From positions 1 through 35,706 of the forward strand of contig NZ_JARJLT010000380.1 of assembly GCF_029335315.1 (NCBI RefSeq): DNA of 35,706 nucleotides, given 5' to 3'. Under the pieces are notes generated by a model. That model saw nothing but the letters and a program-made list of their open reading frames with translations, had not been told where the DNA came from and did no database searches. Made by a program: the position numbers and the translations under genes. Origin of the DNA: Pseudomonas citronellolis. GTDB taxonomy: Bacteria; Pseudomonadota; Gammaproteobacteria; Pseudomonadales; Pseudomonadaceae. How positions within the stretch are numbered: the first letter of the stretch is position 1; each line of letters starts with the position of its first letter. Positions 1 through 8,578 of the stretch are shown here, one piece after another.

Positions 1-85
1 TGCGCAGGGCAGCCTCGGCGCGCAGGTTTCCCAACAGCGCATCGGGCACCTGGCGCGACAGGGCGATGCAGGGAAGGGCGCTCAT
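1..85 (-). CDS. Probable 2-hydroxyacid dehydrogenase, N-terminus only (cut by window edge)
   Basis: Only the first 28 codons are inside the window. They begin at ATG 85 on the minus strand and read MSALPCIALSRQVPDALLGN and onward. A short beta strand followed by an xxRxxPDxLLxxL helix is typical of the start of NAD(P)-dependent 2-hydroxyacid dehydrogenases (glyoxylate/hydroxypyruvate reductase type), but no catalytic or NAD-binding motif is visible. The start lies 10 bases after the stop of the class II aldolase, with an AGG-type ribosome site in the spacer, so the two are probably co-transcribed. The family call rests on a short segment and is tentative. Confidence 0.45.
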   Translation of the reverse strand, partial: MSALPCIALSRQVPDALLGNLRAEAALR

Positions 86-95
86 GCTCCGGGCC

Positions 96-863
96 TCAGT
101 CGCGGTAGCTGGTGTCGATACGGTCGAGCTTGCGCAGCAGCGCCGGCCAGACGAAGCCGCCGCCCTGGCCGCCGGTCTGCTTGTCGACCACCTCGGCCAC
201 GCCCTCGATGATCTGCGGGTCGACGTTGATCAGCTTGCCGCCGGCCTGCGCCGCCAGCTGGATCTGGCAGGTGGTCTCGAAGGTGTACATGTTGAGGAAG
301 GCGTCGGCGACGCTGCGACCGACGGTCAGCAGGCCGTGGTTGCGCAGCATGAAGAACAGCTTGTCGCCGAGGTCGGCCTGCAGGCGCGGTTTCTCGTCGT
401 CGCGCAGGGCCACGCCTTCGTAGTCGTGATAGGCCAGCGAGGACAGCACGAAGGTGGACTGCTGGCTGATCGGCAGCACGCCGCCTTCCTGGGCGCTGAC
501 CGCGACGCCGGCGCGGGTGTGGGTATGCAGCACGCACTGGATGTCGTGGCGCGCGGCATGGATGGCGCTATGGATGACGAAGCCGGCGCGGTTGGCATCG
601 TAGGGGCTGTCGAGCACCTTGTTGCCGTCCTGGTCGATCTTCACCAGGTTGGAAGCGGTGATTTCATCGAACATCAGGCCGTAGGGGTTGATCAGGAAGT
701 GGTGCTCGGGACCGGGGACGCGGGCACTGATGTGGGTGAAGACCATGTCGGTCCAGCCGTACAACGCCACCAGCCGATAGCAGGCGGCGAGATCGACGCG
801 CAGTTGCCATTCTTCATCGCTCACCTGCTTGCGTACATCGGGGAGGGAGAGTTCATGGGACAT
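96..863 (-). CDS. Class II aldolase/adducin family protein
   Basis: This 255-residue protein is of usual length for the class II aldolase/adducin fold, whose members are zinc-dependent aldolases, epimerases or decarboxylases in the cytoplasm. The metal-binding pattern is visible: HTHT with His113 and His115, and RNHG with His176. The stretch YHDYEG near residue 145 resembles the conserved H-x-Y-E-G loop of the family. The start at 863 is preceded by AAGGAA at good spacing; longer readings upstream lack a ribosome site and lack family similarity. It lies directly upstream of a probable 2-hydroxyacid dehydrogenase and divergent from the Crp/Fnr-type regulator. The substrate is unknown. Members with this sequence style occur in degradation clusters and are often unrelated to sugar phosphates, so naming it fuculose-phosphate aldolase would be unsafe. 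Confidence 0.88.
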   Translation of the reverse strand: MSHELSLPDVRKQVSDEEWQLRVDLAACYRLVALYGWTDMVFTHISARVPGPEHHFLINPYGLMFDEITASNLVKIDQDGNKVLDSPYDANRAGFVIHSAIHAARHDIQCVLHTHTRAGVAVSAQEGGVLPISQQSTFVLSSLAYHDYEGVALRDDEKPRLQADLGDKLFFMLRNHGLLTVGRSVADAFLNMYTFETTCQIQLAAQAGGKLINVDPQIIEGVAEVVDKQTGGQGGGFVWPALLRKLDRIDTSYRD

Positions 864-978
864 GCCGGGTTCCTTCTTGTGGTTGTCGAAAGCGTCCGAG
901 GCTAAGTCGAGCCGTCGCTCGCTGACTGTCGCGGATTTGACGCCGTGGGCCAGGCGCCGCTGCGCCCGCGCCATCCCC

Positions 979-991
979 CGATTGGCAATCG
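979..991. promoter_or_regulatory. Perfect 13-bp palindrome, candidate operator
   Basis: CGATTGGCAATCG is a perfect dyad around one central base, flanked by C and G runs (CCCCC at 975-979, GGGGG at 993-997) that lengthen the symmetry imperfectly. It sits in the 202-bp space between the divergent class II aldolase and Crp/Fnr-type regulator, just upstream of the best promoter candidate for the regulator. It could be a binding site for that regulator or for another dimeric protein. No factor can be assigned from sequence alone, and the motif is not the standard TTGAT-N4-ATCAA FNR box. Confidence 0.4.
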
Positions 992-999
992 CGGGGGCC

Positions 1000-1029
1000 T
1001 TGTGCGTACTCGCCGAGCGGCCGAATAAT
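1000..1029 (+). promoter_or_regulatory. Candidate sigma-70 promoter of the Crp/Fnr-type gene
   Basis: TTGTGC (1000-1005) and AATAAT (1024-1029) are separated by 18 bases and stand out in a GC-rich background. A start of transcription near 1036 would give a leader of about 30 bases containing AGGAG at 1052-1056, nine bases before the GTG at 1066. Both hexamers are imperfect, so this is a candidate only. Confidence 0.35.
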
Positions 1030-1065
1030 GGTGGGCGTTGGCCCGAGTCGCAGGAGTTTGCAGGC

Positions 1066-1779
1066 GTGATCTTTCCCCCGTTGCTGTCGGAGTCCCATCT
1101 CGCCATGTTGATGGCCAGCCGCTGGTTCGGTGGCCTGCCTGCGCCGACACGCGACGACCTGCTGGCCCGCGCCAGCGTGCGCGCGCTGGCCACCGGCAAG
1201 CTGCTGTTCCGTTGCGGCGAGCCGCCGGATGGCCTGTACATCGTGCTACAGGGCGTCATTCGCCTGAGCAACACCACGCGCGATGGCCAGGAAGCCGTGC
1301 TGAACTTCTACGAGCCCGGCAACTGGTTGGGAGAGGTCTCGCAGCTCGATCGCAGCGTGCGCCTGCACGACGCTTACGCCCAGGTTCCGTCGCAGGTGCT
1401 GCACATCAGCCCGCTGGCGCTGGGCGAGTTGTGCGACCGGCATCCGGCGCTGGTGCGCATGCTGCTGGAACTGGAAGTCTCGCGTCTGCGCGCCATGCTG
1501 GTGGCTTTCTCCGCGTTCTCCACGCAGTCGCTGGAGCAGCGCCTGGCCGGCCGCCTGCTGGGCCTGAGCGAGAGCTTCGGGGTGACTGGCGAGAAGGGCC
1601 TGAGCCTGGACCTGCGGCTGTCCCAGGAGGCCATGGCGCAGCTCATCGGCGCCACTCGCCAGCGGGTCAACCAGGTGCTCAACCGTTGGGAGGCCGAGGG
1701 CCTGGTGGAGCACGCCTACGGGCGCATCAGCATCCTCGATCGCGCGCGCCTGGAGGCCCTCGCCGGCGGCGAGGGCTGA
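1066..1779 (+). CDS. Crp/Fnr-family transcriptional regulator
   Basis: This is a 237-residue cytoplasmic regulator. It has an N-terminal cyclic-nucleotide-binding-type beta barrel (about residues 30-140, including GEPPDGLYIVLQGVIRLS and a GNWLGEVSQLD segment) and a C-terminal winged helix (about 175-235, LSQEAMAQLIGATRQRVNQV as recognition region). There is no N-terminal cysteine cluster of the FNR/ANR type, so it is not an iron-sulfur oxygen sensor of that kind. I chose the GTG at 1066 because AGGAG lies nine bases upstream; ATG 1105 is the alternative and would give 224 residues. It is divergent from the class II aldolase gene and convergent with the AraC-type gene, so it plausibly controls the neighbouring catabolic genes. 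Its effector is unknown. Confidence 0.9.
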   Translation: MIFPPLLSESHLAMLMASRWFGGLPAPTRDDLLARASVRALATGKLLFRCGEPPDGLYIVLQGVIRLSNTTRDGQEAVLNFYEPGNWLGEVSQLDRSVRLHDAYAQVPSQVLHISPLALGELCDRHPALVRMLLELEVSRLRAMLVAFSAFSTQSLEQRLAGRLLGLSESFGVTGEKGLSLDLRLSQEAMAQLIGATRQRVNQVLNRWEAEGLVEHAYGRISILDRARLEALAGGEG

Positions 1780-1815
1780 GGCCCGTCGCGCCCCATAGAG
1801 CGCGCGGATAGGCGC

Positions 1816-2778
1816 TCATTCAGGATCCGCATGCCCCTGCCAGCGCTTGCGCGCACGCTGGTAGGCGGCGCTGTCGGCGTAGCCCAGGCGGGTGGCGATG
1901 CGCTCGCGGTCCAGCCCCTGAAGCTCCAGGTACTGCTCCAGCTCCGTGCGCACCGCGTCCAGCACCTGGCGGAAGCCCAGGCCCTGCTCCAGCAGGCGCC
2001 GGCGCAGGGTGCGCGGGGTCAGGTGCAGCGCCGTGGCGGCGCTTTCCAGGCTGGGCAGGGTGCCGTCCTCCAGCTCGCTGCGCAGGTGCTGCGCCACCTT
2101 CGCCGCTATTCCGCTGAACTGCTGCAGGCGCGCCAGGCGCTGTTCCAGGCCCTCGACGATCAGTTCGGCGAGCACCGGGTGATGGCCGCGCATCGGTACG
2201 TCCAGCAGGCTGCGGTCGAAGACCAGGCGGGTGCGTTCGCAGCCGAAGTGCAGGTTCGGGCCGAACCAGTCCCGGTACTCGGCATGGTAGGGCGGTCGCG
2301 AGTAGGCGAACTCGGCGCGTAGCGGCAGCACGGGGGTGACGCAGCCTTCGCGCATCTGCGTCATGGTCATCACCAGGGCGTGCTCGCTGTAGTAGCGGTG
2401 AAGGAGTTCCGAGGCGTCGATCTCCACCTCCAGTTCCACTTCGCCTTCCGTGGCGACCACCTGCAGGCGATCGAGGTCCGAGCCCAGCCGCGAGAAGCGC
2501 TGCCAGTGCCGCAACGCCTCGCCGACCGTGGCGCTGCAAAGCGATAGCGAGACCAGGATGAAGCGGTCCCTGGCGCGGAAATGGCTGAACAGGTGCAGGC
2601 CGATGGCCGGATCGATGCGCGCGGCGCGCGTCCACAGCCGCTCCAGTTGCGTCCGATCGAATTCCTCGGCGTCGCTGGATTCGCCGAGGAAAGTGGCCAG
2701 TACCCGACCCATCGCGCCGCGATGCCGCTGCTGGGTCTGCGTGGCCATTTTGGTTCGGTTTTTGTCCCTTTCGGACAT
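1816..2778 (-). CDS. AraC-family regulator (Arabinose_bd plus HTH_18 type)
   Basis: This 320-residue protein has the layout of the OruR/ArgR-like AraC subgroup. A large N-terminal domain (about residues 25-210, with PPYHAEYRDWFGPNLHFG as its most typical segment) is followed by a C-terminal double helix-turn-helix (about 230-315, with TALHLTPRTLRRRLLEQG and IATRLGYADSAAYQRA as the two recognition parts). The start at 2778 has AGAGGA nine bases upstream; M at 2748 is a weaker alternative. It is divergently transcribed from the sulfatase operon with 122 bases between starts, the classic arrangement for a local activator, so control of the sulfatase operon is a reasonable inference. The inducer is unknown. 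Confidence 0.9.
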   Translation of the reverse strand: MSERDKNRTKMATQTQQRHRGAMGRVLATFLGESSDAEEFDRTQLERLWTRAARIDPAIGLHLFSHFRARDRFILVSLSLCSATVGEALRHWQRFSRLGSDLDRLQVVATEGEVELEVEIDASELLHRYYSEHALVMTMTQMREGCVTPVLPLRAEFAYSRPPYHAEYRDWFGPNLHFGCERTRLVFDRSLLDVPMRGHHPVLAELIVEGLEQRLARLQQFSGIAAKVAQHLRSELEDGTLPSLESAATALHLTPRTLRRRLLEQGLGFRQVLDAVRTELEQYLELQGLDRERIATRLGYADSAAYQRARKRWQGHADPE

Positions 2779-2900
2779 GTTTTGCGGATTCCTCTTGACG
2801 TCTCATGTGGGCGTTCGGTGCAAGGCTCCGGTCGCCCTCCGCGGGGAAGGTGGCCGCCGGTTCGCACGCTCATCTTAATAATAATTCGAGAACGCCCTCC

Positions 2901-4505
<1,605 letters not shown>

Positions 4506-4511
4506 TTACCC

Positions 4512-4536
4512 CCGGCGGTCGCTCCGCGTCCGCCGG
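4512..4536 (+). other. Stem-loop between sulfatase and cupin genes
   Basis: CCGGCGG (4512-4518) pairs with CCGCCGG (4530-4536) across an 11-base loop, followed by TTCCTCCC. It lies in the 82-base gap after the sulfatase stop. The lack of a real T run argues for a weak attenuator or an mRNA-stabilising hairpin that lowers downstream expression relative to the sulfatase, not full termination. Confidence 0.35.
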
Positions 4537-4587
4537 TTCCTCCCGCGCGCCCATTGCGCCCAGAACAACAAGACCGGAGTTTTACCG

Positions 4588-5121
4588 ATGAGCCAGCTCA
4601 GCCCCGCTGCCATGCAAGTCTTCGCCGCCATGCAGAATGCCCCCGTGGTATCCCGCGATCACGCCCGCGAGGCGATCCTGCTGCTGGAGGACGACCTGCC
4701 CTGGGTCAGCCTGCCCGACGGCTCCACCATTCAGCTGCTGCACGTGGACCTGAACCAGAACCTGTGGATCAACCGCACCCGCATGAAGCCCGGCTTCGGC
4801 GTCGACACCCACTACCACACCGGCCCGGTGTTCGCCGTCACCCTGAAGGGCGAGTGGTTCTACCAGGAATACCCGGACAAGGTGAACAAGGCCGGTTCCT
4901 ACCTCTACGAGCCGGCGCACTCGCTGCACAGCCTGCGCGTGCGCGAAGACGCCAGCGAGATCGCCGACGTGTGGTTCGCCATCTTCGGCAGCAACGTCGA
5001 CATCGACGAGAACGGCGACGTGATCCGCATCCTCGACGCCAAGACCGCGCTGGCGGTTTACCGCGCGCTGTGCGCGGCCGAAGGCAAGAACTGCGACAAG
5101 CTCATCGTCCTCGGTGAATGA
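4588..5121 (+). CDS. Cupin protein, 2,4'-dihydroxyacetophenone dioxygenase-like
   Basis: This 177-residue single-domain cupin matches the length and motif layout of 2,4'-dihydroxyacetophenone dioxygenase, a non-haem iron enzyme that splits a C-C bond next to a carbonyl. Cupin motif 1 is THYHTGPVFAVTLKGEW, giving His75 and His77. Motif 2 contains YEPAHSLHSL, giving His111 or His114 as the third ligand. CGGAG lies eight bases before the ATG. It has no signal peptide, so it acts in the cytoplasm. It is followed after one base by the epimerase-like gene, which implies coupled translation. The fold is secure; the exact dioxygenase reaction is inferred, since many relatives in degradation clusters are uncharacterised. 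Confidence 0.85.
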   Translation: MSQLSPAAMQVFAAMQNAPVVSRDHAREAILLLEDDLPWVSLPDGSTIQLLHVDLNQNLWINRTRMKPGFGVDTHYHTGPVFAVTLKGEWFYQEYPDKVNKAGSYLYEPAHSLHSLRVREDASEIADVWFAIFGSNVDIDENGDVIRILDAKTALAVYRALCAAEGKNCDKLIVLGE

Positions 5122-5122
5122 G

Positions 5123-6160
5123 ATGAGCCAGTTGCACAGTGCATTCGTCACTGGTGCAGGCGGCTTCATCGGCCGCCACCTGGTGCGCCAGTTGCTGGCG
5201 GAGCAGGTGGCCGTGGTCGCCCTGATGATGCCCGGCGAAGCGGTGCCGGTGGAGTGGGGCGACCGCGTTCGCGTGGTGACCGGCGATGTGCGTCGGCTAC
5301 TGGAATTGCGTGAGCGGATCGGCCGGGTGGACGCGATTTTCCACCTGGCCGCGGTGGTCAGCGACTGGGGTAGCACCCAGTCGCACGTGGAGGTCACCGT
5401 CAAGGGCACCGAACACGCCATCGACCTGGCCCTGGGCTGGGGCGCGCACTTCGTCGTGACCACCAGCGTCTGCGCCTTCGCCAGCGCCCTGGCCAAGGGC
5501 CGGCTGGACGAGGGCAGCCCGATCGGCGAGCCATCCTCGGCCTACGAGTTCTGCAAGCAGGAACAGGAGCGGGTGACCCGCGAGGGCGTGGCGCGCGGGC
5601 TCAAGGGCACCATCGTGCGGCCGGCCAACGTGTTCGGCGTCGGCAGCATGCCCTGGGTCAATTCGCTGGTGACGGTACTGCGCGCGGGCGAACCCTGCCT
5701 GCTGGGTTCCGGCGACTGGGATGCCGGCCTGGTGCACGTGAACAACCTGGTGGCGCTGCTGATCGCCGCCGCGCGCTCGGAACATTGCAATGGCGATGTG
5801 TTCATCGCCGCCGATGGCTTCGGCGTGACCTGGAAAGGTTACCTGGAGGAACTGGCCCGGGTGGCAGGGACGGCGCCGCCCAAATCGATTCCCAACGGGG
5901 TGGCCTGGGTCATGGCGGGGTTCATGCAGTGGTGGGGCCAATTGCGCAAGCAGACCCAGCGCCCGCACCTGACCCGGCAGACCTACCGGTTGATGGGCGG
6001 GCCCAACGAGTTCTCCACCGACAAGGCCCAGCGCCTGCTGGGTTACCGGCCGCCGGTGAACTTTACCGCGGCCATGGCGGAACTCGACGAACACTTCCGT
6101 GCCCAGCGCGAGTCAGTAGCGGGCACATCCACGGTATCGGGTATGAGGAAACAAGCATGA
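5123..6160 (+). CDS. NAD-dependent epimerase / 3-beta-hydroxysteroid dehydrogenase-like protein
   Basis: This 345-residue extended short-chain dehydrogenase binds NAD(P) through GAGGFIG (residues 11-17). The catalytic YxxxK is Tyr141-Lys145 (YEFCK), with TTS around 114 supplying the hydroxyl residue. The C-terminal half (VRPANVFG, then a region rich in Trp and hydrophobic residues near WVMAGFMQWWGQ) resembles the 3-beta-HSD branch, which oxidises secondary alcohols on bulky ring systems. The ATG at 5123 starts one base after the cupin stop; a GTG at 5114 is an alternative. Its stop overlaps the next ATG by ATGA. Its place in a sulfatase operon suggests that it oxidises the alcohol freed by desulfation, which is inference. 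Confidence 0.88.
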   Translation: MSQLHSAFVTGAGGFIGRHLVRQLLAEQVAVVALMMPGEAVPVEWGDRVRVVTGDVRRLLELRERIGRVDAIFHLAAVVSDWGSTQSHVEVTVKGTEHAIDLALGWGAHFVVTTSVCAFASALAKGRLDEGSPIGEPSSAYEFCKQEQERVTREGVARGLKGTIVRPANVFGVGSMPWVNSLVTVLRAGEPCLLGSGDWDAGLVHVNNLVALLIAAARSEHCNGDVFIAADGFGVTWKGYLEELARVAGTAPPKSIPNGVAWVMAGFMQWWGQLRKQTQRPHLTRQTYRLMGGPNEFSTDKAQRLLGYRPPVNFTAAMAELDEHFRAQRESVAGTSTVSGMRKQA

Positions 6161-6981
6161 GTCAGTGGATCCAGGGGGCACCGCGTGTCGCCTTCATTTC
6201 CGGCGGCGGCAGCGGTATCGGCCTGCAGATCGCCAAGGCCCTGGCGGCCGAAGGCGCGAGCCTCGCGCTGTTCGACCTGAAAGTGGACAAGGCGGTGCTC
6301 GATGAGTTGCGCGCCCTGTGCCAGCGCCCGCAGCAGAAGGTCGAGGCTTTCCTCGTCGACATCACCCAGACCGCTGAAGTCGACGCCGCGGTGGAGGCCG
6401 CGGTGGGCACGGTCGGCGTACCGGACTTCGCCTTCAACTCCGCCGGCATCCTGCGCACTGCGCTGTTCACCGAGCTGCCAGCGGAAACCTTCGAGCTGGT
6501 AGTGCGCATCAACCTGTTCGGCAGCCGCAATTTCGCCGCCGGCGTGCTGCGCCACATGCAGCGCGGCGGCTACCTGGCGCTGGTGGCTTCGCTGTCGGGA
6601 ATCATGGGCGGCTACACCCAGGCCGCCTATTCCGCGTCCAAGTTCGGCGTGGTGGGCCTGGCCGAGGTGCTGCGCCTGGAGCAGAAGCCCAACGGCATCG
6701 ACGTGTCGGTGATATGCCCCGGCGAGATCGCCACGCCGCTGCTCACCTACGAGCGCCAGCACGGCAGCAAGGTCACCGAGGCGCTCAACGGCGCCGCCGG
6801 CATACTGACGGTTGAAGAGGCCGTGGAGGGCATCCTCGCCGGGCTGCGCCGGCGCGAGTTCATGATCACCCCGGGCTTGCGTGCCCGCCTGCTGCGCGGC
6901 ATGGCGCGCAAGACCAGCTCGCTGATGCGCTGGATCACCGACCAGACCCTGGCCAGGGCGCTGCAAGCGGAACGCCGCTGA
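6157..6981 (+). CDS. Short-chain dehydrogenase/reductase (SDR)
   Basis: This 274-residue classical SDR has the cofactor motif GGGSGIG (16-22), NSAG near 94 and the catalytic set Ser145 or Ser147, Tyr158 and Lys162 (YSASK). Asp40 at the end of the second beta strand (LFDLK) favours NAD over NADP. The C-terminal 25 residues are basic and hydrophobic (LRARLLRGMARKTSSLMRWI), a tail seen in membrane-associated SDRs. It starts inside the ATGA overlap with the preceding dehydrogenase, with GAGGAA upstream. With its neighbour it offers two successive alcohol/ketone redox steps. Substrate unknown. Confidence 0.9.
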   Translation: MSQWIQGAPRVAFISGGGSGIGLQIAKALAAEGASLALFDLKVDKAVLDELRALCQRPQQKVEAFLVDITQTAEVDAAVEAAVGTVGVPDFAFNSAGILRTALFTELPAETFELVVRINLFGSRNFAAGVLRHMQRGGYLALVASLSGIMGGYTQAAYSASKFGVVGLAEVLRLEQKPNGIDVSVICPGEIATPLLTYERQHGSKVTEALNGAAGILTVEEAVEGILAGLRRREFMITPGLRARLLRGMARKTSSLMRWITDQTLARALQAERR

Positions 6982-6987
6982 GCCCGT

Positions 6988-7015
6988 GCCGGCCACGGCG
7001 TGTGATGTGGCCGGC
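6988..7015 (+). other. Perfect 9-bp stem-loop between SDR and DUF1254 genes
   Basis: GCCGGCCAC (6988-6996) pairs perfectly with GTGGCCGGC (7007-7015) across a 10-base loop. It lies seven bases after the SDR stop and before GGGGAG at 7034-7039, the ribosome site of the next gene. Without a T run it is more likely an attenuator or mRNA-processing/stability element within the operon than a strong terminator. Confidence 0.4.
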
Positions 7016-7045
7016 GACCCATCCGCCATTTCAGGGGAGCCCCAC

Positions 7046-8578
7046 ATGCTTCGCAGACCTTTGATGATGCCCCTGCTGCTGGCCTTCGCGCTGCAGGGCC
7101 AGGCAGCCGAATCCATCGCCGCTGAGCCGGTCGGCGGGCAACCCGCCGCAGGTGCGCGGCCCTCGGTGAGCGATTTCGACTACCAGCTGAAGTACCAGCG
7201 CGCCTTCGAGGCGGTGCTCTGGTCGCTGCCCAGGGTGCAGACCCAGGGCGGCCGCGAGGCGACTCTGGGCGGGCTGGGCATGAAGGACAACGACATCGTC
7301 GCCATGTCCGGCCCGGCCACGCCGAAGTTCGAGACCTGGACCGCCAACAGCTCCACGCCCTATGTCTTCGCCTACACCGACCTCAAGCGCGAGCCGGTGG
7401 TGCTGGAGGTGCCGCCGGCCGGTGCCGATGGCAGCCTCTATGGCCAGGTGGTGGATGCCTGGCAGACCACCATCGCCGACATCGGTCCCTCCGGTATCGA
7501 CGCCGGCCGGGGCGACAAGTTGCTGCTCACCGGCCCGGACTTCAAGGGCACGGTGCCGGCCGGCTACCGCCAGGTGGTGTCGCCGACCCGGCGCATCGTC
7601 TTCGCTTTCCGTTCGGTGCGTGCGCCGGGCAAGAGCGCGGCGGATGCCCAGGCCTATGCCAAGCGCCTGAAGATGTACTACCTGTCGCAGGCCGCCAAGC
7701 CGCCGCGGCAGCGCTTCGTCGACCCGATCGAGCAGCGCTATTCGTCCCTGCTGCCGCAGGACGATCGTTACTTCCAACTGCTCCACGACACCCTGACCTA
7801 CGAGCCGGTGCGCCCCGAGGACAAGCACATGCTCGGCCTGCTGGCGTCGCTGGGGATCGAGCAGGGCAAGCCCTACCAGCCGGACGAGAAGACCCGCCGG
7901 GCGATGCGCCAGGCCGTGGTGGACGTCTGGTTCTACCTGCAGCAGCGCTTCGACAACCTGCCCAGGAGCTACTACTTCTGGGCCGACCGCCAGTACGTGC
8001 CACTGTTGCTGCCCGATGCCAATCGCGGCTTCAGCTTCGAGTATCCGGATAGCATCGATGTCGACGGCCGCGCCCTGGCGTTCTTCTGGTGCACCCTGGT
8101 GCCGCGGCAGGTGCCCGAGCGCCCGGCGGCCTACTACCTGATGGCCATGGCCGACAGTCAGGGCCGGCCACTGGAAGCGGGCGCCACCTACAAGCTGGTG
8201 GTGCCGACCGCCATGCCGGTGAAGCAGTTCTGGTCGCTGACCGTCTACGACCGCGCCACCATGGCTTTCATCTACACCCCGCAGAATCGCACCACGCTGG
8301 ACTCCTACGGCCTCGACAAGATGAAGAAGAACGCTGACGGCAGCGTGACCCTCTACGTCGGTCCGCAGGCACCGAAGGGCCTGGAGTCCAACTGGATTCC
8401 CACCAGCGGCAAGCGACCATTGCCGGCGCTGCGCTTCTACGGCGGCACCGACGACCTGTTCGACAAGCGCTTCAAGATGCCCGACTTCGAGCGGGTCGAC
8501 GCGCCCGCCGCCAACGCCACCGTGTATTCCGCCGCCATCAGCGGCAGCGTGGCCATGGGGAGCAATCTGCTGCCATGA
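7046..8578 (+). CDS. Secreted DUF1254/DUF1214 protein, copy 1
   Basis: This 510-residue exported protein has a signal peptide ending near residue 20 (LQGQAA). The middle part (about 50-200) fits DUF1254, with NSSTPYVFAYTDLKREPVVLEVPP typical of the family. The C-terminal part (about 370-480) fits DUF1214, with PVKQFWSLTVYDRATMAFI. These proteins lack a firmly established function; a carbohydrate- or lipid-binding beta-sandwich role has been suggested from structures, and they recur beside sulfatases and outer-membrane channels. GGGGAG precedes the ATG. Its stop overlaps the next ATG by ATGA, tying it to the outer-membrane barrel. A periplasmic substrate-handling role is inferred from this context only. 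Confidence 0.85.
   Translation: MLRRPLMMPLLLAFALQGQAAESIAAEPVGGQPAAGARPSVSDFDYQLKYQRAFEAVLWSLPRVQTQGGREATLGGLGMKDNDIVAMSGPATPKFETWTANSSTPYVFAYTDLKREPVVLEVPPAGADGSLYGQVVDAWQTTIADIGPSGIDAGRGDKLLLTGPDFKGTVPAGYRQVVSPTRRIVFAFRSVRAPGKSAADAQAYAKRLKMYYLSQAAKPPRQRFVDPIEQRYSSLLPQDDRYFQLLHDTLTYEPVRPEDKHMLGLLASLGIEQGKPYQPDEKTRRAMRQAVVDVWFYLQQRFDNLPRSYYFWADRQYVPLLLPDANRGFSFEYPDSIDVDGRALAFFWCTLVPRQVPERPAAYYLMAMADSQGRPLEAGATYKLVVPTAMPVKQFWSLTVYDRATMAFIYTPQNRTTLDSYGLDKMKKNADGSVTLYVGPQAPKGLESNWIPTSGKRPLPALRFYGGTDDLFDKRFKMPDFERVDAPAANATVYSAAISGSVAMGSNLLP

Noticed and set aside
96-863. Naming the class II aldolase fucA
   Set aside because: Metal-ligand histidines fit the family, but no fucose or rhamnose genes are nearby and the sequence style is that of degradation-cluster homologues.
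66-905. Long open frame on the plus strand opposite the class II aldolase gene
   Set aside because: It is the antisense shadow of a clear aldolase gene, with Val/Ala/Gly-rich low-complexity sequence, no family motif and no ribosome site. High GC content creates such frames across the window.
1066-1779. Calling the Crp/Fnr-type protein ANR or FNR
   Set aside because: The N-terminal cysteines needed for an iron-sulfur cluster are absent.
2779-2900. Promoter from TTGACG near 2797 for the sulfatase operon
   Set aside because: No acceptable -10 hexamer lies at 16-18 bases; the AT-rich TTAATAATAAT near 2875 has no clear -35. The promoter probably depends on the divergent AraC-type activator.
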